Part shown: positions 33,438-43,082 of the stretch, one piece after another
Layout of the letters: every line of letters starts with the position of its first letter
Numbering within the stretch: the first letter of the stretch is position 1
NCBI GenBank assembly: GCA_011523515.1
Contig: WTGO01000017.1
Coordinates: 31,151-95,150, forward strand
Length of the DNA: 64,000 nucleotides
Origin: Chloroflexota bacterium
Lineage (GTDB): Bacteria; Chloroflexota; Anaerolineae; Aggregatilineales; Phototrophicaceae
Direction of reading: 5' to 3'
Position numbers and translations under genes: made by a program
Notes under the pieces: generated by a model
The model's input: the letters and a program-made list of their open reading frames with translations, nothing else
Database searches by the model: none
Told to the model about the DNA's origin: nothing

Positions 33438-36400
33438 ATGGGCCGACGATTCCCGCTTTTTATGCTGCTGCTATCATTCGCTGTCTTGGCGGGCGCTCCT
33501 CGAAATCTCGCTCAAGGCAGCCGCGCAGCACTTCTTCAGGTCTTTGATGTACAGCCGTCACCGGCGGCACGTCTCGCTCTGAATGAAAGCGTAATCTTTC
33601 ATTTCAATCGCCGCGTTGACTGTGCAGCGGCGGAGGCGGCTTTCAACCTGACGCCGGCCATTTCGGGCGCGCTGCAATGTGACCAATTCAGCTTGAGCTT
33701 TACGCCGACAGACGAATTCGAGCGAGATACCGCATACACTTTCGCGCTAACACCGCCCTTGCGGTCTCTGGACGGCGCGTCGATGCTCGATCCCTTTGCC
33801 GCTACCTATACCACCGCCAGTTATCTGTCGGTGTCGGAAGTGTTTCCCAGCTCGCGAGGCGGCGCGGTACCGGTGGACTCGGCCATCACCGTCGTATTTG
33901 ACCGCCCGGTTGTGCCGCTGACGCTGCAATCAGCTGCCGATGACCTACCACAGCCGCTCAGCATCCAGCCGGCAACAGCAGGCAGCGGCGAGTGGGTCAA
34001 CAGCGCGGTTTATACTTTCACGCCGACTGCGCCTCTGCAGAGCGGTCAACGCTACAGCGTAACGGTGTCGCCAAACATTGTGGCGGTTGACGGCGCCGAA
34101 ATGCAAGCCGGTTATGCCTGGTCGTTTGAGACGGCAAATGCTTCGATCGTAGCGATCGACCCGCCCCCGGGCACGGCGAGCCTGGGACTAGAGCCCAAGA
34201 TCCAGATACGTTTCAATCAGCCGATAGGCCGCAGCGCTGTTGAGAACGCTTTCTATTTGCGACCGTCGCCAGCTGGCGGCGATGATGGGCTGAACGGCCG
34301 CTTCGATTGGGCCGACGACGGCTTGGGATTCGCTTTCACGCCTGCGGAGCGCCTGGAGCTGGATTCGATTTACGAGGCTGGATTCAGCCCTGACTTGGCG
34401 CCAGAGTTGCAGGTCGTCGGCGAGCCGGGGGAGGCTTCCTGGCGCTACCAGACCGTGCCCGCGCCTGAAATTGTGGCCACGGAACCAATTGCCGGCGCGC
34501 AGGACGTGGCGCGCGGCGGATTCGACTTGTTCTTCGTATCCACGATGAATATTGATACTTTAGCGGATCGCATCACTATAGAGCCCGAACCGCAGACGCC
34601 GCCGCGCTATTACTACAGCGAATGGGCCAACCGCTATACCGTCTCCTTCGACGCCGAGCCGACCACGACGTATACCGTTCGGATCGCGCCTGGCATGGCA
34701 GACATCTATGGCAACGCGATCGCTGAGCCGACGATCTTCCACTATACCACTGCGACGCGAACACCCCTGCTTGGGTTCCATGTGCCGGGTCCGGTTGGCT
34801 TTTACAGCGCTTACAGCAAACCGGTCCAGCTCTTTGCGCAGCATCGCGGCGCTGAAACCATCGACATGTCGTTGTTCCGCGTGCCACTGGAATCCTTTGT
34901 TGGTCGCCTGACGCAAACCGAATCGTATGATCCGGCGCAGGACTTCGACCCGCCGGCCGATGACCTGCTGAGGACCTGGCGCATAAGGTCTGATGCGCCG
35001 GAGAACGTCAAACGGTTCGAGGCGCTGGAATTGCGCGATAGACAGGGGCGGGATCTGGAGCCGGGCGTCTACTTTCTGGAAGCGACAGCGCCCAACTTTG
35101 AGCGCTACTACTGGCAGAATCGTCATTTTCTGAATGTCGCTACCGCAGTTCTGACGGTCAAGCAGGCGATTGATCGCTTGACGATCTGGGCGGTCGATGC
35201 AGAGTCGGGCGCGCCGATTTCCGGCGAGAACATTGCAGTTTACGGAGCGGGCGGCAGTCTTCGCGGCAGCGGCGTCACCGACGGGCGCGGCATTGCGCAG
35301 ATCGACATCCCCCCTACGCGTGATCTGTTCGCGCCATTGGTGGCAGTCCTGGAGGCGTCGAATCACTTCGGCATCGGCTTTACCGATTGGTCCAACGGTA
35401 CCGAAGCCTGGAACTTCGGATACGGATTTACCTGGGCGCCACCCGCCTATCATACCTACCTGTACACCGACCGCCCCGTCTACCGCACCGGCCAGCCCGT
35501 GTATTTTCGCGGGATTGTGCGCGGCAAAGATGATGTCGTTTACATGCCCGCGCCGCTGGACTCAGTACCAATTGCAATTCGTGACGCGCGCGGCGAAATC
35601 GTCTACGCGCGTGATTTGGCGCTCAGCGAATTCGGCAGTTTCAGCGGGCAATTCGATATCGCGCCCGAGGCCTCCCTGGGCGCTTACAGCCTGAGCGTGG
35701 AGCTTCCAACCGCGTACGAATTCCGGCGGGAAGGCGGCAGCATAAGCTTTCTGGTGGCCGAGTATCGATTGCCGGAGTACCGGGTAACACTGTCGACCGA
35801 CCGGCCCGAAATTGTTCAGGGCGCCCCGGTCGCGTTGACGGTAGAAGGCAAATATTTCTTCGGCGGTCCGGTTTCGAATGCCGCCGGCGATTATGCCGTA
35901 TATTCTATGCCCTATGCCTTTGAGTACCGCGGCGACGGTCGCTACGACTTCGCCGATGTCGACATTTACCAAGACAAACATGAACGATACGGCGTCGATC
36001 GCGTCATCAGCGAAGGCCGCCTGAAAACTGACGCCGAAGGCAAGACCAGGCTGGATTGGGTCGGCGACATAAACGGCGAATCGCAGAGCAAGCTGTGGCG
36101 CGTGGAGGCGTCGATTCGCGACGAATCTGGGAGCGCGATTTACGGCCGCGCGGGAGTCGTGGTGCATCAGGGACTGCTCTACCTGGGTGCGCGCGCCGCC
36201 AATACCATCAGCCGCGCCGGCGACGACAGCGTGGTCAACCTGATCGCGGTCGATTGGAACAGCCAGCCCGTTGCTGAGCAACCGATCGAGGTGCAGGTCG
36301 TCGAGCGCCGCTGGACCAGCGTGCAGGAGCAGGACCCCAACACGGGCGCCACTGCCTGGACCTGGGATGTGCAAGATATTCCGGTTGCGAGTGGCAGCGT

Positions 36401-39362
36401 CCTCACTGGCGCGGACGGCAAGGCGGACTTTGTCTATCAACCGCCCAATGGCGGCATCTACAAGATAATTGTTACCACGCGGGATGCGGCCGGCAACCAA
36501 GTTCGCGCGTCCACCTATGCCTGGGCCTCCGGTTCGGACTTCGTCAGTTGGCGCCAGCAAAATGACCGCACAATTCAGCTGACGCCGGAACGGACGGAAT
36601 ACAGCGTCGGTGATACGGTCAAAGTCTTGATCGCCTCACCATTTCGGGGTCAGGCCGAAGCGCTGATAAGCATTGAACGCGGCGATGTCCTGCACGTGGA
36701 GCAGGTAACCTTGACCAGCAACTCACAGATTTACGAATTCGAGATCTTGCCGCAGTATGCCCCTAACTTTTATTTGAACGTCTTCCTCGTAAAGCCGGTT
36801 GACGAGCGCAATGCCGTTGCCGACTGGCGCATCGGCATGGCCCAGCTAACAGTCGAAATCGAACGGAAGGCCTTGAACATAGAAATCTCGGCCGACCGCG
36901 ATATTGCCTCGCCCCAAGAGGATGTCCGCTATCAGCTGCGAGTGACCGACTACCAGGGCGAGCCGGTTGTGGCCGAAATCGGAATCGGCGTGACGGACTT
37001 GGCGGCGCTGTCGCTGGCGGCGCGCAACAGCGACGCCATGCTGGATTCGTTCTATGGACCGCAAGCGCTGGGCGTGCGCACATCAAGTTCGCTGATCGTT
37101 AGCGCTGATGCCTCTACAGAAGCGATGTCCGATCGCAAGGGCGGGGGCGGCGGCTTGTTCGAATCGGGCATTGTCGACCTGCGTGGTGAATTCATCGACA
37201 CGGCTTACTGGGATCCGAGTGTGGTCACAGACTCGTCGGGCCTGGCGACGATTGATGTCCGCTTGCCGGACAATCTGACCACCTGGCGCCTGGATGCCCG
37301 CGCCTTGACGGCAGCGCGCGCCGGGCGCTTGCTGGTCGGCGAGCAGACCTTCGACTTGCGCAGCACACGTCCGCTGCTCGTTCGCCCGGTGACGCCGCGC
37401 TTCTTCGTCGTTGGCGACCGGGCGCAACTGGCGGCTGTCGTCAATAACAATACCGGTATGGATGTTTCCGCGAGTGTATCGCTGGAAGAAATCACCGGCC
37501 TGACAGCGGCTGAGGAGACGGCGCTCGTCCAAGACGTCATGATCCCGGCCGGCGGCCGCCAGCGCGTCACCTGGATGATGACGGTTGAAGATGTGGACGC
37601 CGTCGCGCCTGCCTTCGTCGTACGCAGCCACGACGGCGCCTACAGCGACGCCAGCATTTCGCCCGTCGCTACTGATCGCGATGGCAAGTTGCCGGTCTAT
37701 CGGTACTTGGCGCCGGAAACGCTTGGAACAGCAGGCATGCTTGCGGAGGCCGGCACGCGTGTGGAAGCCTTGCGCTTGCCGCGCGATCAGGCGTCTATTG
37801 AGGGTCAGCTGGAGATTCGCCTGGACGTTTACTTGGCCGATGTCGCCACGCAGAGCTTGGCGTACCTGGCAGCGGAAACGCGGCAGTTTGGCCAATGCAC
37901 AGGCACGATTGTCAGTCGCTTTCTGCCTAATATCGTTGCGTTTCGCGCCCTTGATCGGATGGACAGATCCGGCTCGGATCTTCGCAAAAGGCTGGATGCG
38001 CTGGTGACGGAAGGCTTGCAAGAGCTATATGCGCGGCAACTGGCGAATGGCGGCTGGAGTTGGTGCTCGTATCCGGAAGCGCACGATTTGACGACAGCCT
38101 ACGCGCTGCTGGGTTTGTCCGAAGCCGAAGCCTCCGGCTACCCGGTTGACGCCGCTGTCATGGGACGGGCGCAGGCATTTCTTGCCGAGGGGCTAATCAC
38201 GCCGTCGCTGCGGCTGGAACCCTGGAGGCTGAATCGCCATGCATTCATTTTGTACGCCTTGGCGAAATCCGGCGCGGCCGATGTGGCGCGCAGCACGACG
38301 CTCTTCGAGAGCCGCGAACGCTTGAACCTCGATGCAGTCGCCTTCCTGGCGCTGGCGCTGCATGCCATCAATCCCGATGATGAGCTTCGATTGGAAGCCC
38401 TGGCCCAGTTGATGCTCAACCGCGCCGTAACGCGGGCGACCGGCGCCTTCTTTGAAGAAAGTTATCAAGACCGCTGGAATTGGTCATCGGACATCCGCTC
38501 GACTGCGCTGGTTTTGAATGCGCTGATCGAAATACGCCCCCAGAGCATTATTCTGCCCAACATTGTCAGACACCTGGTAAGCGCGCGCGATAGCGTAGGC
38601 AGCTGGGGATCGCTTCAAGACAGCGTGTGGGTAATCATCGCCTTGACGAATTGGATGTCGCGCAGGGGCGAACTCAACGCGGATTACGAATATAGCATTG
38701 CGGTTAACGGCGGAGAAATCCTGCGCGATGCCGCCCTGGCCGGGGACGCGACAATAGTGGACGAGCTCAGCATTGATTTCGCCGACCTTCGGGTACAGGA
38801 AACCAATATCATTGAATTCGAGCGGAGCGCTGGCGAGGGCGCCCTATACTACACGGCTCATCTGCGCGCGAAGCTGCCCGCGGACAAGATTCAGGCGGTC
38901 AATCGCGGCATTGAAGTTTCACGCGCCTACACGCCGCTGGGCGCGGACGCGGACGGCTCAATTGATGCCGCCGCCATTGGCGATGCCGTGCAGGTACGCT
39001 TGCGACTGGTGGCGCGGGATAGCTTGCGCTACGTCGTGATTGAGGACTATTTTCCGGCGGGCGCCGAAGCGATCAATCCCGAGCTGGCGCTCAGCCCGCA
39101 GCTCGGCACGATGCCGGTGGGCGAGCGGGTCGATCCGCGCGAATCGGGTTGGGGTTGGTGGTATTTTGATCATGTCGAGTTTCGCGATGAGAAAGCAGTC
39201 ATTTACGCCAGCCATTTGCCACCCGGAGTCTATGAATTCGTCTATACAATTAGACCCTCGATCGCGGGCGAATTCCAGGTGATTCCGCCCCTGGCCAAGC
39301 AACTCTACTTCGCCGAAGTGTACGGGCGCGGCGCAGGCATGCTGTTTACAATTTCAGAGTAA
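33438..39362 (+). CDS. secreted alpha-2-macroglobulin-family protein, thioester site degenerate
   Basis: A 1974-residue exported protein with a signal peptide (residues 1-26, MGRRFPLFMLLLSFAVLAGA). Three to four SbsA/Big-type Ig-like repeats follow to about 440 (each with a 'FN/FDRPV' strand and a 'Y.F..tp' end), then MG domains (YLYTDRPVYRTGQPVYFRG near 675). The A2M domain is near 1250-1310 (AYWDPSVVTDSSGLATIDVRLPDNLTTWR) and an alpha/alpha toroid near 1450-1790. Bacterial homologues trap attacking proteases. The thioester motif, normally CxEQ before TxSRFLP, reads GQCTGTIVSRFLP (Cys1487), so Glu-Gln is absent. No lipobox and no adjacent pbpC are seen. It would act outside the cell without covalent trapping. 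Confidence 0.88.
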   Translation: MGRRFPLFMLLLSFAVLAGAPRNLAQGSRAALLQVFDVQPSPAARLALNESVIFHFNRRVDCAAAEAAFNLTPAISGALQCDQFSLSFTPTDEFERDTAYTFALTPPLRSLDGASMLDPFAATYTTASYLSVSEVFPSSRGGAVPVDSAITVVFDRPVVPLTLQSAADDLPQPLSIQPATAGSGEWVNSAVYTFTPTAPLQSGQRYSVTVSPNIVAVDGAEMQAGYAWSFETANASIVAIDPPPGTASLGLEPKIQIRFNQPIGRSAVENAFYLRPSPAGGDDGLNGRFDWADDGLGFAFTPAERLELDSIYEAGFSPDLAPELQVVGEPGEASWRYQTVPAPEIVATEPIAGAQDVARGGFDLFFVSTMNIDTLADRITIEPEPQTPPRYYYSEWANRYTVSFDAEPTTTYTVRIAPGMADIYGNAIAEPTIFHYTTATRTPLLGFHVPGPVGFYSAYSKPVQLFAQHRGAETIDMSLFRVPLESFVGRLTQTESYDPAQDFDPPADDLLRTWRIRSDAPENVKRFEALELRDRQGRDLEPGVYFLEATAPNFERYYWQNRHFLNVATAVLTVKQAIDRLTIWAVDAESGAPISGENIAVYGAGGSLRGSGVTDGRGIAQIDIPPTRDLFAPLVAVLEASNHFGIGFTDWSNGTEAWNFGYGFTWAPPAYHTYLYTDRPVYRTGQPVYFRGIVRGKDDVVYMPAPLDSVPIAIRDARGEIVYARDLALSEFGSFSGQFDIAPEASLGAYSLSVELPTAYEFRREGGSISFLVAEYRLPEYRVTLSTDRPEIVQGAPVALTVEGKYFFGGPVSNAAGDYAVYSMPYAFEYRGDGRYDFADVDIYQDKHERYGVDRVISEGRLKTDAEGKTRLDWVGDINGESQSKLWRVEASIRDESGSAIYGRAGVVVHQGLLYLGARAANTISRAGDDSVVNLIAVDWNSQPVAEQPIEVQVVERRWTSVQEQDPNTGATAWTWDVQDIPVASGSVLTGADGKADFVYQPPNGGIYKIIVTTRDAAGNQVRASTYAWASGSDFVSWRQQNDRTIQLTPERTEYSVGDTVKVLIASPFRGQAEALISIERGDVLHVEQVTLTSNSQIYEFEILPQYAPNFYLNVFLVKPVDERNAVADWRIGMAQLTVEIERKALNIEISADRDIASPQEDVRYQLRVTDYQGEPVVAEIGIGVTDLAALSLAARNSDAMLDSFYGPQALGVRTSSSLIVSADASTEAMSDRKGGGGGLFESGIVDLRGEFIDTAYWDPSVVTDSSGLATIDVRLPDNLTTWRLDARALTAARAGRLLVGEQTFDLRSTRPLLVRPVTPRFFVVGDRAQLAAVVNNNTGMDVSASVSLEEITGLTAAEETALVQDVMIPAGGRQRVTWMMTVEDVDAVAPAFVVRSHDGAYSDASISPVATDRDGKLPVYRYLAPETLGTAGMLAEAGTRVEALRLPRDQASIEGQLEIRLDVYLADVATQSLAYLAAETRQFGQCTGTIVSRFLPNIVAFRALDRMDRSGSDLRKRLDALVTEGLQELYARQLANGGWSWCSYPEAHDLTTAYALLGLSEAEASGYPVDAAVMGRAQAFLAEGLITPSLRLEPWRLNRHAFILYALAKSGAADVARSTTLFESRERLNLDAVAFLALALHAINPDDELRLEALAQLMLNRAVTRATGAFFEESYQDRWNWSSDIRSTALVLNALIEIRPQSIILPNIVRHLVSARDSVGSWGSLQDSVWVIIALTNWMSRRGELNADYEYSIAVNGGEILRDAALAGDATIVDELSIDFADLRVQETNIIEFERSAGEGALYYTAHLRAKLPADKIQAVNRGIEVSRAYTPLGADADGSIDAAAIGDAVQVRLRLVARDSLRYVVIEDYFPAGAEAINPELALSPQLGTMPVGERVDPRESGWGWWYFDHVEFRDEKAVIYASHLPPGVYEFVYTIRPSIAGEFQVIPPLAKQLYFAEVYGRGAGMLFTISE

Positions 39363-39372
39363 TGGCACTGCG

Positions 39373-40182
39373 TTACTGCTCGACCATTTCCACGACGCGC
39401 GAATCATCATCAACGAAGACGCCGCAGGGCCCGCCTTTGTCGCTGGCGAGAAAGTCTACTTCTTCGCCGGCAAAATTGAGCACGGGATGATAAAACTCCG
39501 CCACTTTTTCCGCTTCGCCCACGATGTAATGGGCGATCAACGCGCGGCGAAAACGGGTGGCGCTGGTATTGGGATAACTGCCGTGAATCACTTGACCATT
39601 GAAGAAGACCACATCGCCGGCCTTCATGATGACCGGCGCCGCTTCGCTGCCGGGCGGAATGGGCACGGTCGAAGCGCTGAAGCTCTGCGACATGTCCGCT
39701 TCCACAGTACAAAGCCGGGGCAGGTCATGCGTACGCGGCACAATTCGCAGGCAGCCGTTCTCTTCGTCGCAGTCGTCGACCGCCATCCAGGCGGCCAGGC
39801 AGGTGCCCGGATGCACGCGAACCGGCGTCTGGTCCTGGTGCAGCGCCTGCCCGCGTGCGGTCGGCGGTTTGAAATAGAACATCGTCTGGGCTGCATAGGG
39901 CTCGTCGCCGAGCAGCGCGGTGGTCCATTCGCGAAAGCGCCGGTCCAGCAGCCAGTCGAGCGAATACTGGTCGAAACGATGGGGGTGGATGATGCGCGGG
40001 TAGGCTTTTAGCGGGTCGTCATCGCCCAGCATATAGGGATCATCACCGGCGAAACCATGTCCAGCGGTGTTCAGCGCCATGTAGTGATCACGAATAAAGT
40101 CGATTTCCGCAGCCGAATAGAGCGACGGGACAATCACAAATCCGTTTTCATGGTACTGCGCGATTAGTTCGCTTTTGTTCAT
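39373..40182 (-). CDS. phytanoyl-CoA dioxygenase (PhyH) family oxygenase
   Basis: A 269-residue Fe(II)/2-oxoglutarate-dependent dioxygenase. The iron ligands are HQD in RGQALHQDQTPVRVHPG near residue 115 and the second His in VVFFNGQVIHGSYPNTSATRFRRAL near residue 200, with a nearby Arg for 2-oxoglutarate. The N-terminus IAQYHENGFVIVPSLYSAAEIDFIRDHY is typical of the family. These enzymes hydroxylate small molecules; the substrate is not predictable. It lies 13 nt before the downstream FemAB gene on the same strand, but directions and content give no pathway. Confidence 0.85.
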   Translation of the reverse strand: MNKSELIAQYHENGFVIVPSLYSAAEIDFIRDHYMALNTAGHGFAGDDPYMLGDDDPLKAYPRIIHPHRFDQYSLDWLLDRRFREWTTALLGDEPYAAQTMFYFKPPTARGQALHQDQTPVRVHPGTCLAAWMAVDDCDEENGCLRIVPRTHDLPRLCTVEADMSQSFSASTVPIPPGSEAAPVIMKAGDVVFFNGQVIHGSYPNTSATRFRRALIAHYIVGEAEKVAEFYHPVLNFAGEEVDFLASDKGGPCGVFVDDDSRVVEMVEQ

Positions 40183-40195
40183 TGTCTGTCCTGTG

Positions 40196-41254
40196 TCACA
40201 TCAACTTGAGCAGTCTGGGCACCAGCTGCTGGTAAGTGTAATACAAGGTCGGGCTGCTTGCGAAATCCCAGGCGCCGACATGGCGGACCAACTGGCCCCG
40301 AAAACCGCGCTTGAATTGATAAACGCCCCACAGGCTGTCGCTCTCTTCAAACTTGTCCGGCGCGCCCCACAAATCGTAAGTCGCGTAGCCTTGCGCCTTC
40401 GCCCACTTCATCGCCTCCCACTGCAAGGCGTAGTTGGGCATTCGCCCGCGTTCTACGTTGGAGGACGCGCCGTAGAAATACCAGCACTTCTGGCCGAAGT
40501 GGAAGAGGATGACGTGGGCAATCGCCACCCCCTGGTATTCGGCGATTAACGCATGGGCGAGGCCCGCCTCCATAAACTTCCGCCAGGCGTGCTGATAATA
40601 CTGGAGCGGGCGAATCAGGAAGCCGTCGCGCCGGCCGGTAGTTTGATAGAGCTGATAGAGCAGGGGCAGGTCGTCCATCGTCGCCGGTCGGATCATCACG
40701 TCTTTCTTCGTGGCGACCCGCACTTTGCGGCGCGTGTTGCCGCTCATCGCCGCCAGGAGCTCATCCTCGCAGCGACGCAAGTCGATGCACAAGGTATTAC
40801 GGAATTGCACCTGCGAGCCCGAAAAGCGCCAACCACGCCTCTGCAGCTTGGACATAAGCCGTTGCCCCATGTCCGATGCGCGGTCATTTTCACTGCTTGG
40901 CAAGCCGGTAGCAGCGACGACATCCGGGTCGATCTTGAGCCAGACCACGCCGAAGCGCTTGGCGCGCTGTTCCAACTCATCGAGAACTGCGCCGACCAAG
41001 TCGGGATCCGCATAATAGAGCGCCGGGCCCTTGCTGACGACCATCACCTTCAGAGGACCCAGGGTCTTTGCGGCCAGGCTGGCCTGCGCCACAATCCGAC
41101 CGCCGCGTTCGAAAGCCAGTCGCCGCGGCTGCCAGCCACCTGTGGCGCGTTTGAATTCACCCCATTCCCAAGTCTGCAAGATATGCGCGCCGGGAAGCCC
41201 GCGCAGGCCCGCGTTCCAGCGCTCACGCTCCTCGACCTCGTAGACCTTAAGCAT
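40196..41254 (-). CDS. FemAB/FemX-like aminoacyltransferase (second copy)
   Basis: A 352-residue protein with two GNAT-like lobes. The FemAB features are AHILQTWEWGEFKRATGGWQPRRL near residue 25, the MSGNTRRKVRVATKK basic strand, and KCWYFYGASSNVERGRMPNYALQWEAMKWAKAQGYATYDLWGAPD near residue 270. Family members add amino acids from aminoacyl-tRNA to the peptidoglycan stem to build interpeptide bridges; some act in other surface pathways. ATG 41254 is chosen; TTG 41263 is an alternative. It follows a paralogue by about 20 nt. Confidence 0.85.
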   Translation of the reverse strand: MLKVYEVEERERWNAGLRGLPGAHILQTWEWGEFKRATGGWQPRRLAFERGGRIVAQASLAAKTLGPLKVMVVSKGPALYYADPDLVGAVLDELEQRAKRFGVVWLKIDPDVVAATGLPSSENDRASDMGQRLMSKLQRRGWRFSGSQVQFRNTLCIDLRRCEDELLAAMSGNTRRKVRVATKKDVMIRPATMDDLPLLYQLYQTTGRRDGFLIRPLQYYQHAWRKFMEAGLAHALIAEYQGVAIAHVILFHFGQKCWYFYGASSNVERGRMPNYALQWEAMKWAKAQGYATYDLWGAPDKFEESDSLWGVYQFKRGFRGQLVRHVGAWDFASSPTLYYTYQQLVPRLLKLM

Positions 41255-41273
41255 GATCGGCAATCTTCCCGCC

Positions 41274-42335
41274 CTAGCGCCGCAGCTTCAGGGCAGCCCG
41301 ATAGGCCGCGTATACCAGCGGATTCCAGGCAAGGTCCCAGGTTCCCAGCGAACGCCGAACCACGCCGCCCCAGCCGCGCTTAAATCCGTATACACCCCAA
41401 AGTCCGTCGCTGCGGTTTTTGAACTGCGCTTCCAGCTCCGCTTCATCAGCATCAGGAACACCCCATAGGTCATAAAAGCGGCAGCCGCGCTGCTTGGCCC
41501 ATTCTATCGCCGCCCACTGGATGCCGTAGGTCGCGTACAAATTGCCGTGCGTTCGCGAGGATGCCCCGTAGAGATACCAGGCGCTGCCGCCCAGCGCGAA
41601 GACCATGATGGCGGCCAGCAAGTCGTCTTCATGCCAGGCCAGCAGCAGCGCGCCATCCCGCGGCATAAACAGATCGTAGACCGTTTCATAATAGCTAGGG
41701 CTGTGTACGCCGAAAGCATTGCGCTCTCCCGTCTGCTGCATAAGGTTATTGAACAGCGGCAGGTCGCTTTGATCGCCTTCGCGATACGAAATCTGGCCCG
41801 AGCGGCTCTTGCGGATTTTCCGGCGCGTGCCCTGGTTCATCCGCTGCATGATCGTGCTGTCGTCGCCGCTGATGTCGATGATGATGGTGGTCGGCGGCTG
41901 GATCGATTGCGGGCTGCGCTGGAAACCCGCTTGCAGCAAGTCGCCTTCAGCGAAAGCGCTGTCAAGACTTGGCTCGAGCTTAAGGAAAGCGGCGCCGGTT
42001 TCGCGACGAATCGCCCGCCAAAGTCGCAGGTAAAGCGCAGGTTCGCCGGCGTATCCGCCCATCGGCACGTAGGCCAGCCGTCCGGCGCCAAAAGGCAGAC
42101 GCTGCAACAAGACTAGCGCGCCGGCCTGAATGCCCTGCTCATTGGAAAGGGCGACGATACGGGATTCCCAGCCGAATTGCGACTTTAGCTCACCCCACCG
42201 CGACAGTTGCAGCAAGTGGCCGTTCAGCTGCGCGCGCACGAAATCGTCCCAGGCTGCCGTGCCAGGTTGGCTGATAGAGAGGCGCCGAGATTCGGAAGCA
42301 GTCATACTATCATTTTGGGGCAGCTGGAATTGCAT
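41274..42335 (-). CDS. FemAB/FemX-like aminoacyltransferase (first copy)
   Basis: A 353-residue paralogue of the next gene with the same signatures: GHLLQLSRWGELKSQFGWESRIVAL, MNQGTRRKIRKSRSG, and AWYLYGASSRTHGNLYATYGIQWAAIEWAKQRGCRFYDLWGVPD. Two adjacent FemAB proteins fit stepwise addition of two bridge residues, as with FemA and FemB, but specificity cannot be read from sequence. Start ATG at 42335; ATG at 42305 is possible and neither has a clear ribosome site. The gene diverges from the complex I operon. Confidence 0.85.
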   Translation of the reverse strand: MQFQLPQNDSMTASESRRLSISQPGTAAWDDFVRAQLNGHLLQLSRWGELKSQFGWESRIVALSNEQGIQAGALVLLQRLPFGAGRLAYVPMGGYAGEPALYLRLWRAIRRETGAAFLKLEPSLDSAFAEGDLLQAGFQRSPQSIQPPTTIIIDISGDDSTIMQRMNQGTRRKIRKSRSGQISYREGDQSDLPLFNNLMQQTGERNAFGVHSPSYYETVYDLFMPRDGALLLAWHEDDLLAAIMVFALGGSAWYLYGASSRTHGNLYATYGIQWAAIEWAKQRGCRFYDLWGVPDADEAELEAQFKNRSDGLWGVYGFKRGWGGVVRRSLGTWDLAWNPLVYAAYRAALKLRR

Positions 42336-42638
42336 TCATAGTGCAAATCCGGGACCACCCGGGCCGCTGTCGCGAATGCTGTGCGAACGTCGGAAAGTGG
42401 CAAAGCGCTGCGGCAGATATCCATACTCAAAAGCGAAAAGCCGTCGGCAAAAGTCCGTTGCATTAGCCGAACCCTACTGCTATACTAATGCAGTTTGTGA
42501 TAAAAGGCGCAATCCGCGTTGAAGCGACGCCGATTGTGTAAGATAATCCAAGGTTGAATCATTAACTGAACGCGGCGTCTTGGCTGCTTGGCGGGCCGGG
42601 CAAACCTGTAGCTTAGCGTAACTTAGGATGCTTCACCG
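42336..42638. other. intergenic region between femAB and nuoA
   Basis: 303 bp with no gene. It holds a strong plus-strand promoter at 42519-42547 and TTTGTGATAAAAGG near 42494, similar to the extended -10 boxes elsewhere in the window. Nothing else is recognised. Confidence 0.6.
42519..42547 (+). promoter_or_regulatory. promoter of the nuo operon
   Basis: TTGAAG at 42519-42524, exactly 17 bp, then GATAAT at 42542-42547. Transcription would begin near 42554, giving a leader of about 85 nt before nuoA. Confidence 0.55.
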
Positions 42639-43001
42639 ATGAACGTTTTGAACGAATGGGCATTTGTCGGCTTATTTGCCGTGATGGCGCCTGTTTTCCC
42701 GGCCCTGCCCATTGTTATTGCCTGGATTTTCCGTCCGCGCAAACCGAATGTGCTCAAAAGCTCTACTTATGAGTGCGGTGTCGAGACTATAGGCGACACT
42801 TGGGTGCAATTCCGCGTACAGTACTACATTTACGGATTGATCTTCTTGGTCTTCGATGTCGAAATGGTCTTCCTATTCCCGTGGGCGGTTGCTTACAACG
42901 AGATGAGCCTTTTTGGATTTGTAGCTGGTTTTCTCTTTATCTTCTTGCTGACGGACGCGCTCTTCTACGCGTGGAAAAAGAACGCGCTGGACTGGAAATA
43001 G
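42639..43001 (+). CDS. nuoA: NADH-quinone oxidoreductase subunit A (NuoA)
   Basis: A 120-residue complex I membrane subunit with three membrane segments. The conserved loop KSSTYECGVETIGDTWVQFRVQYYIYGLIFLVFDVEMVFLFPW has the family Cys and the acidic DVE in the second helix. It normally leads nuoB, nuoC and nuoD, but here an unrelated HNH gene follows 81 nt later and then nuoH. NuoA sits at the junction of the membrane arm and the peripheral arm. ATG start with TTAGGA upstream. Confidence 0.95.
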   Translation: MNVLNEWAFVGLFAVMAPVFPALPIVIAWIFRPRKPNVLKSSTYECGVETIGDTWVQFRVQYYIYGLIFLVFDVEMVFLFPWAVAYNEMSLFGFVAGFLFIFLLTDALFYAWKKNALDWK

Positions 43002-43082
43002 GCGCGAGCTGACGCATCGACGATGTAATAACTTTGCGATAATATGTTCAGGGTTTGCAAAAGTGGGGATAAGTCACTGGAT

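Noticed and set aside
37861..37930. A local double frameshift hiding a normal CxEQ thioester in the alpha-2-macroglobulin
   Set aside because: The other frames across the site read NAQAR or AMHRH-type sequence, not CxEQ, so no simple shift restores the motif.
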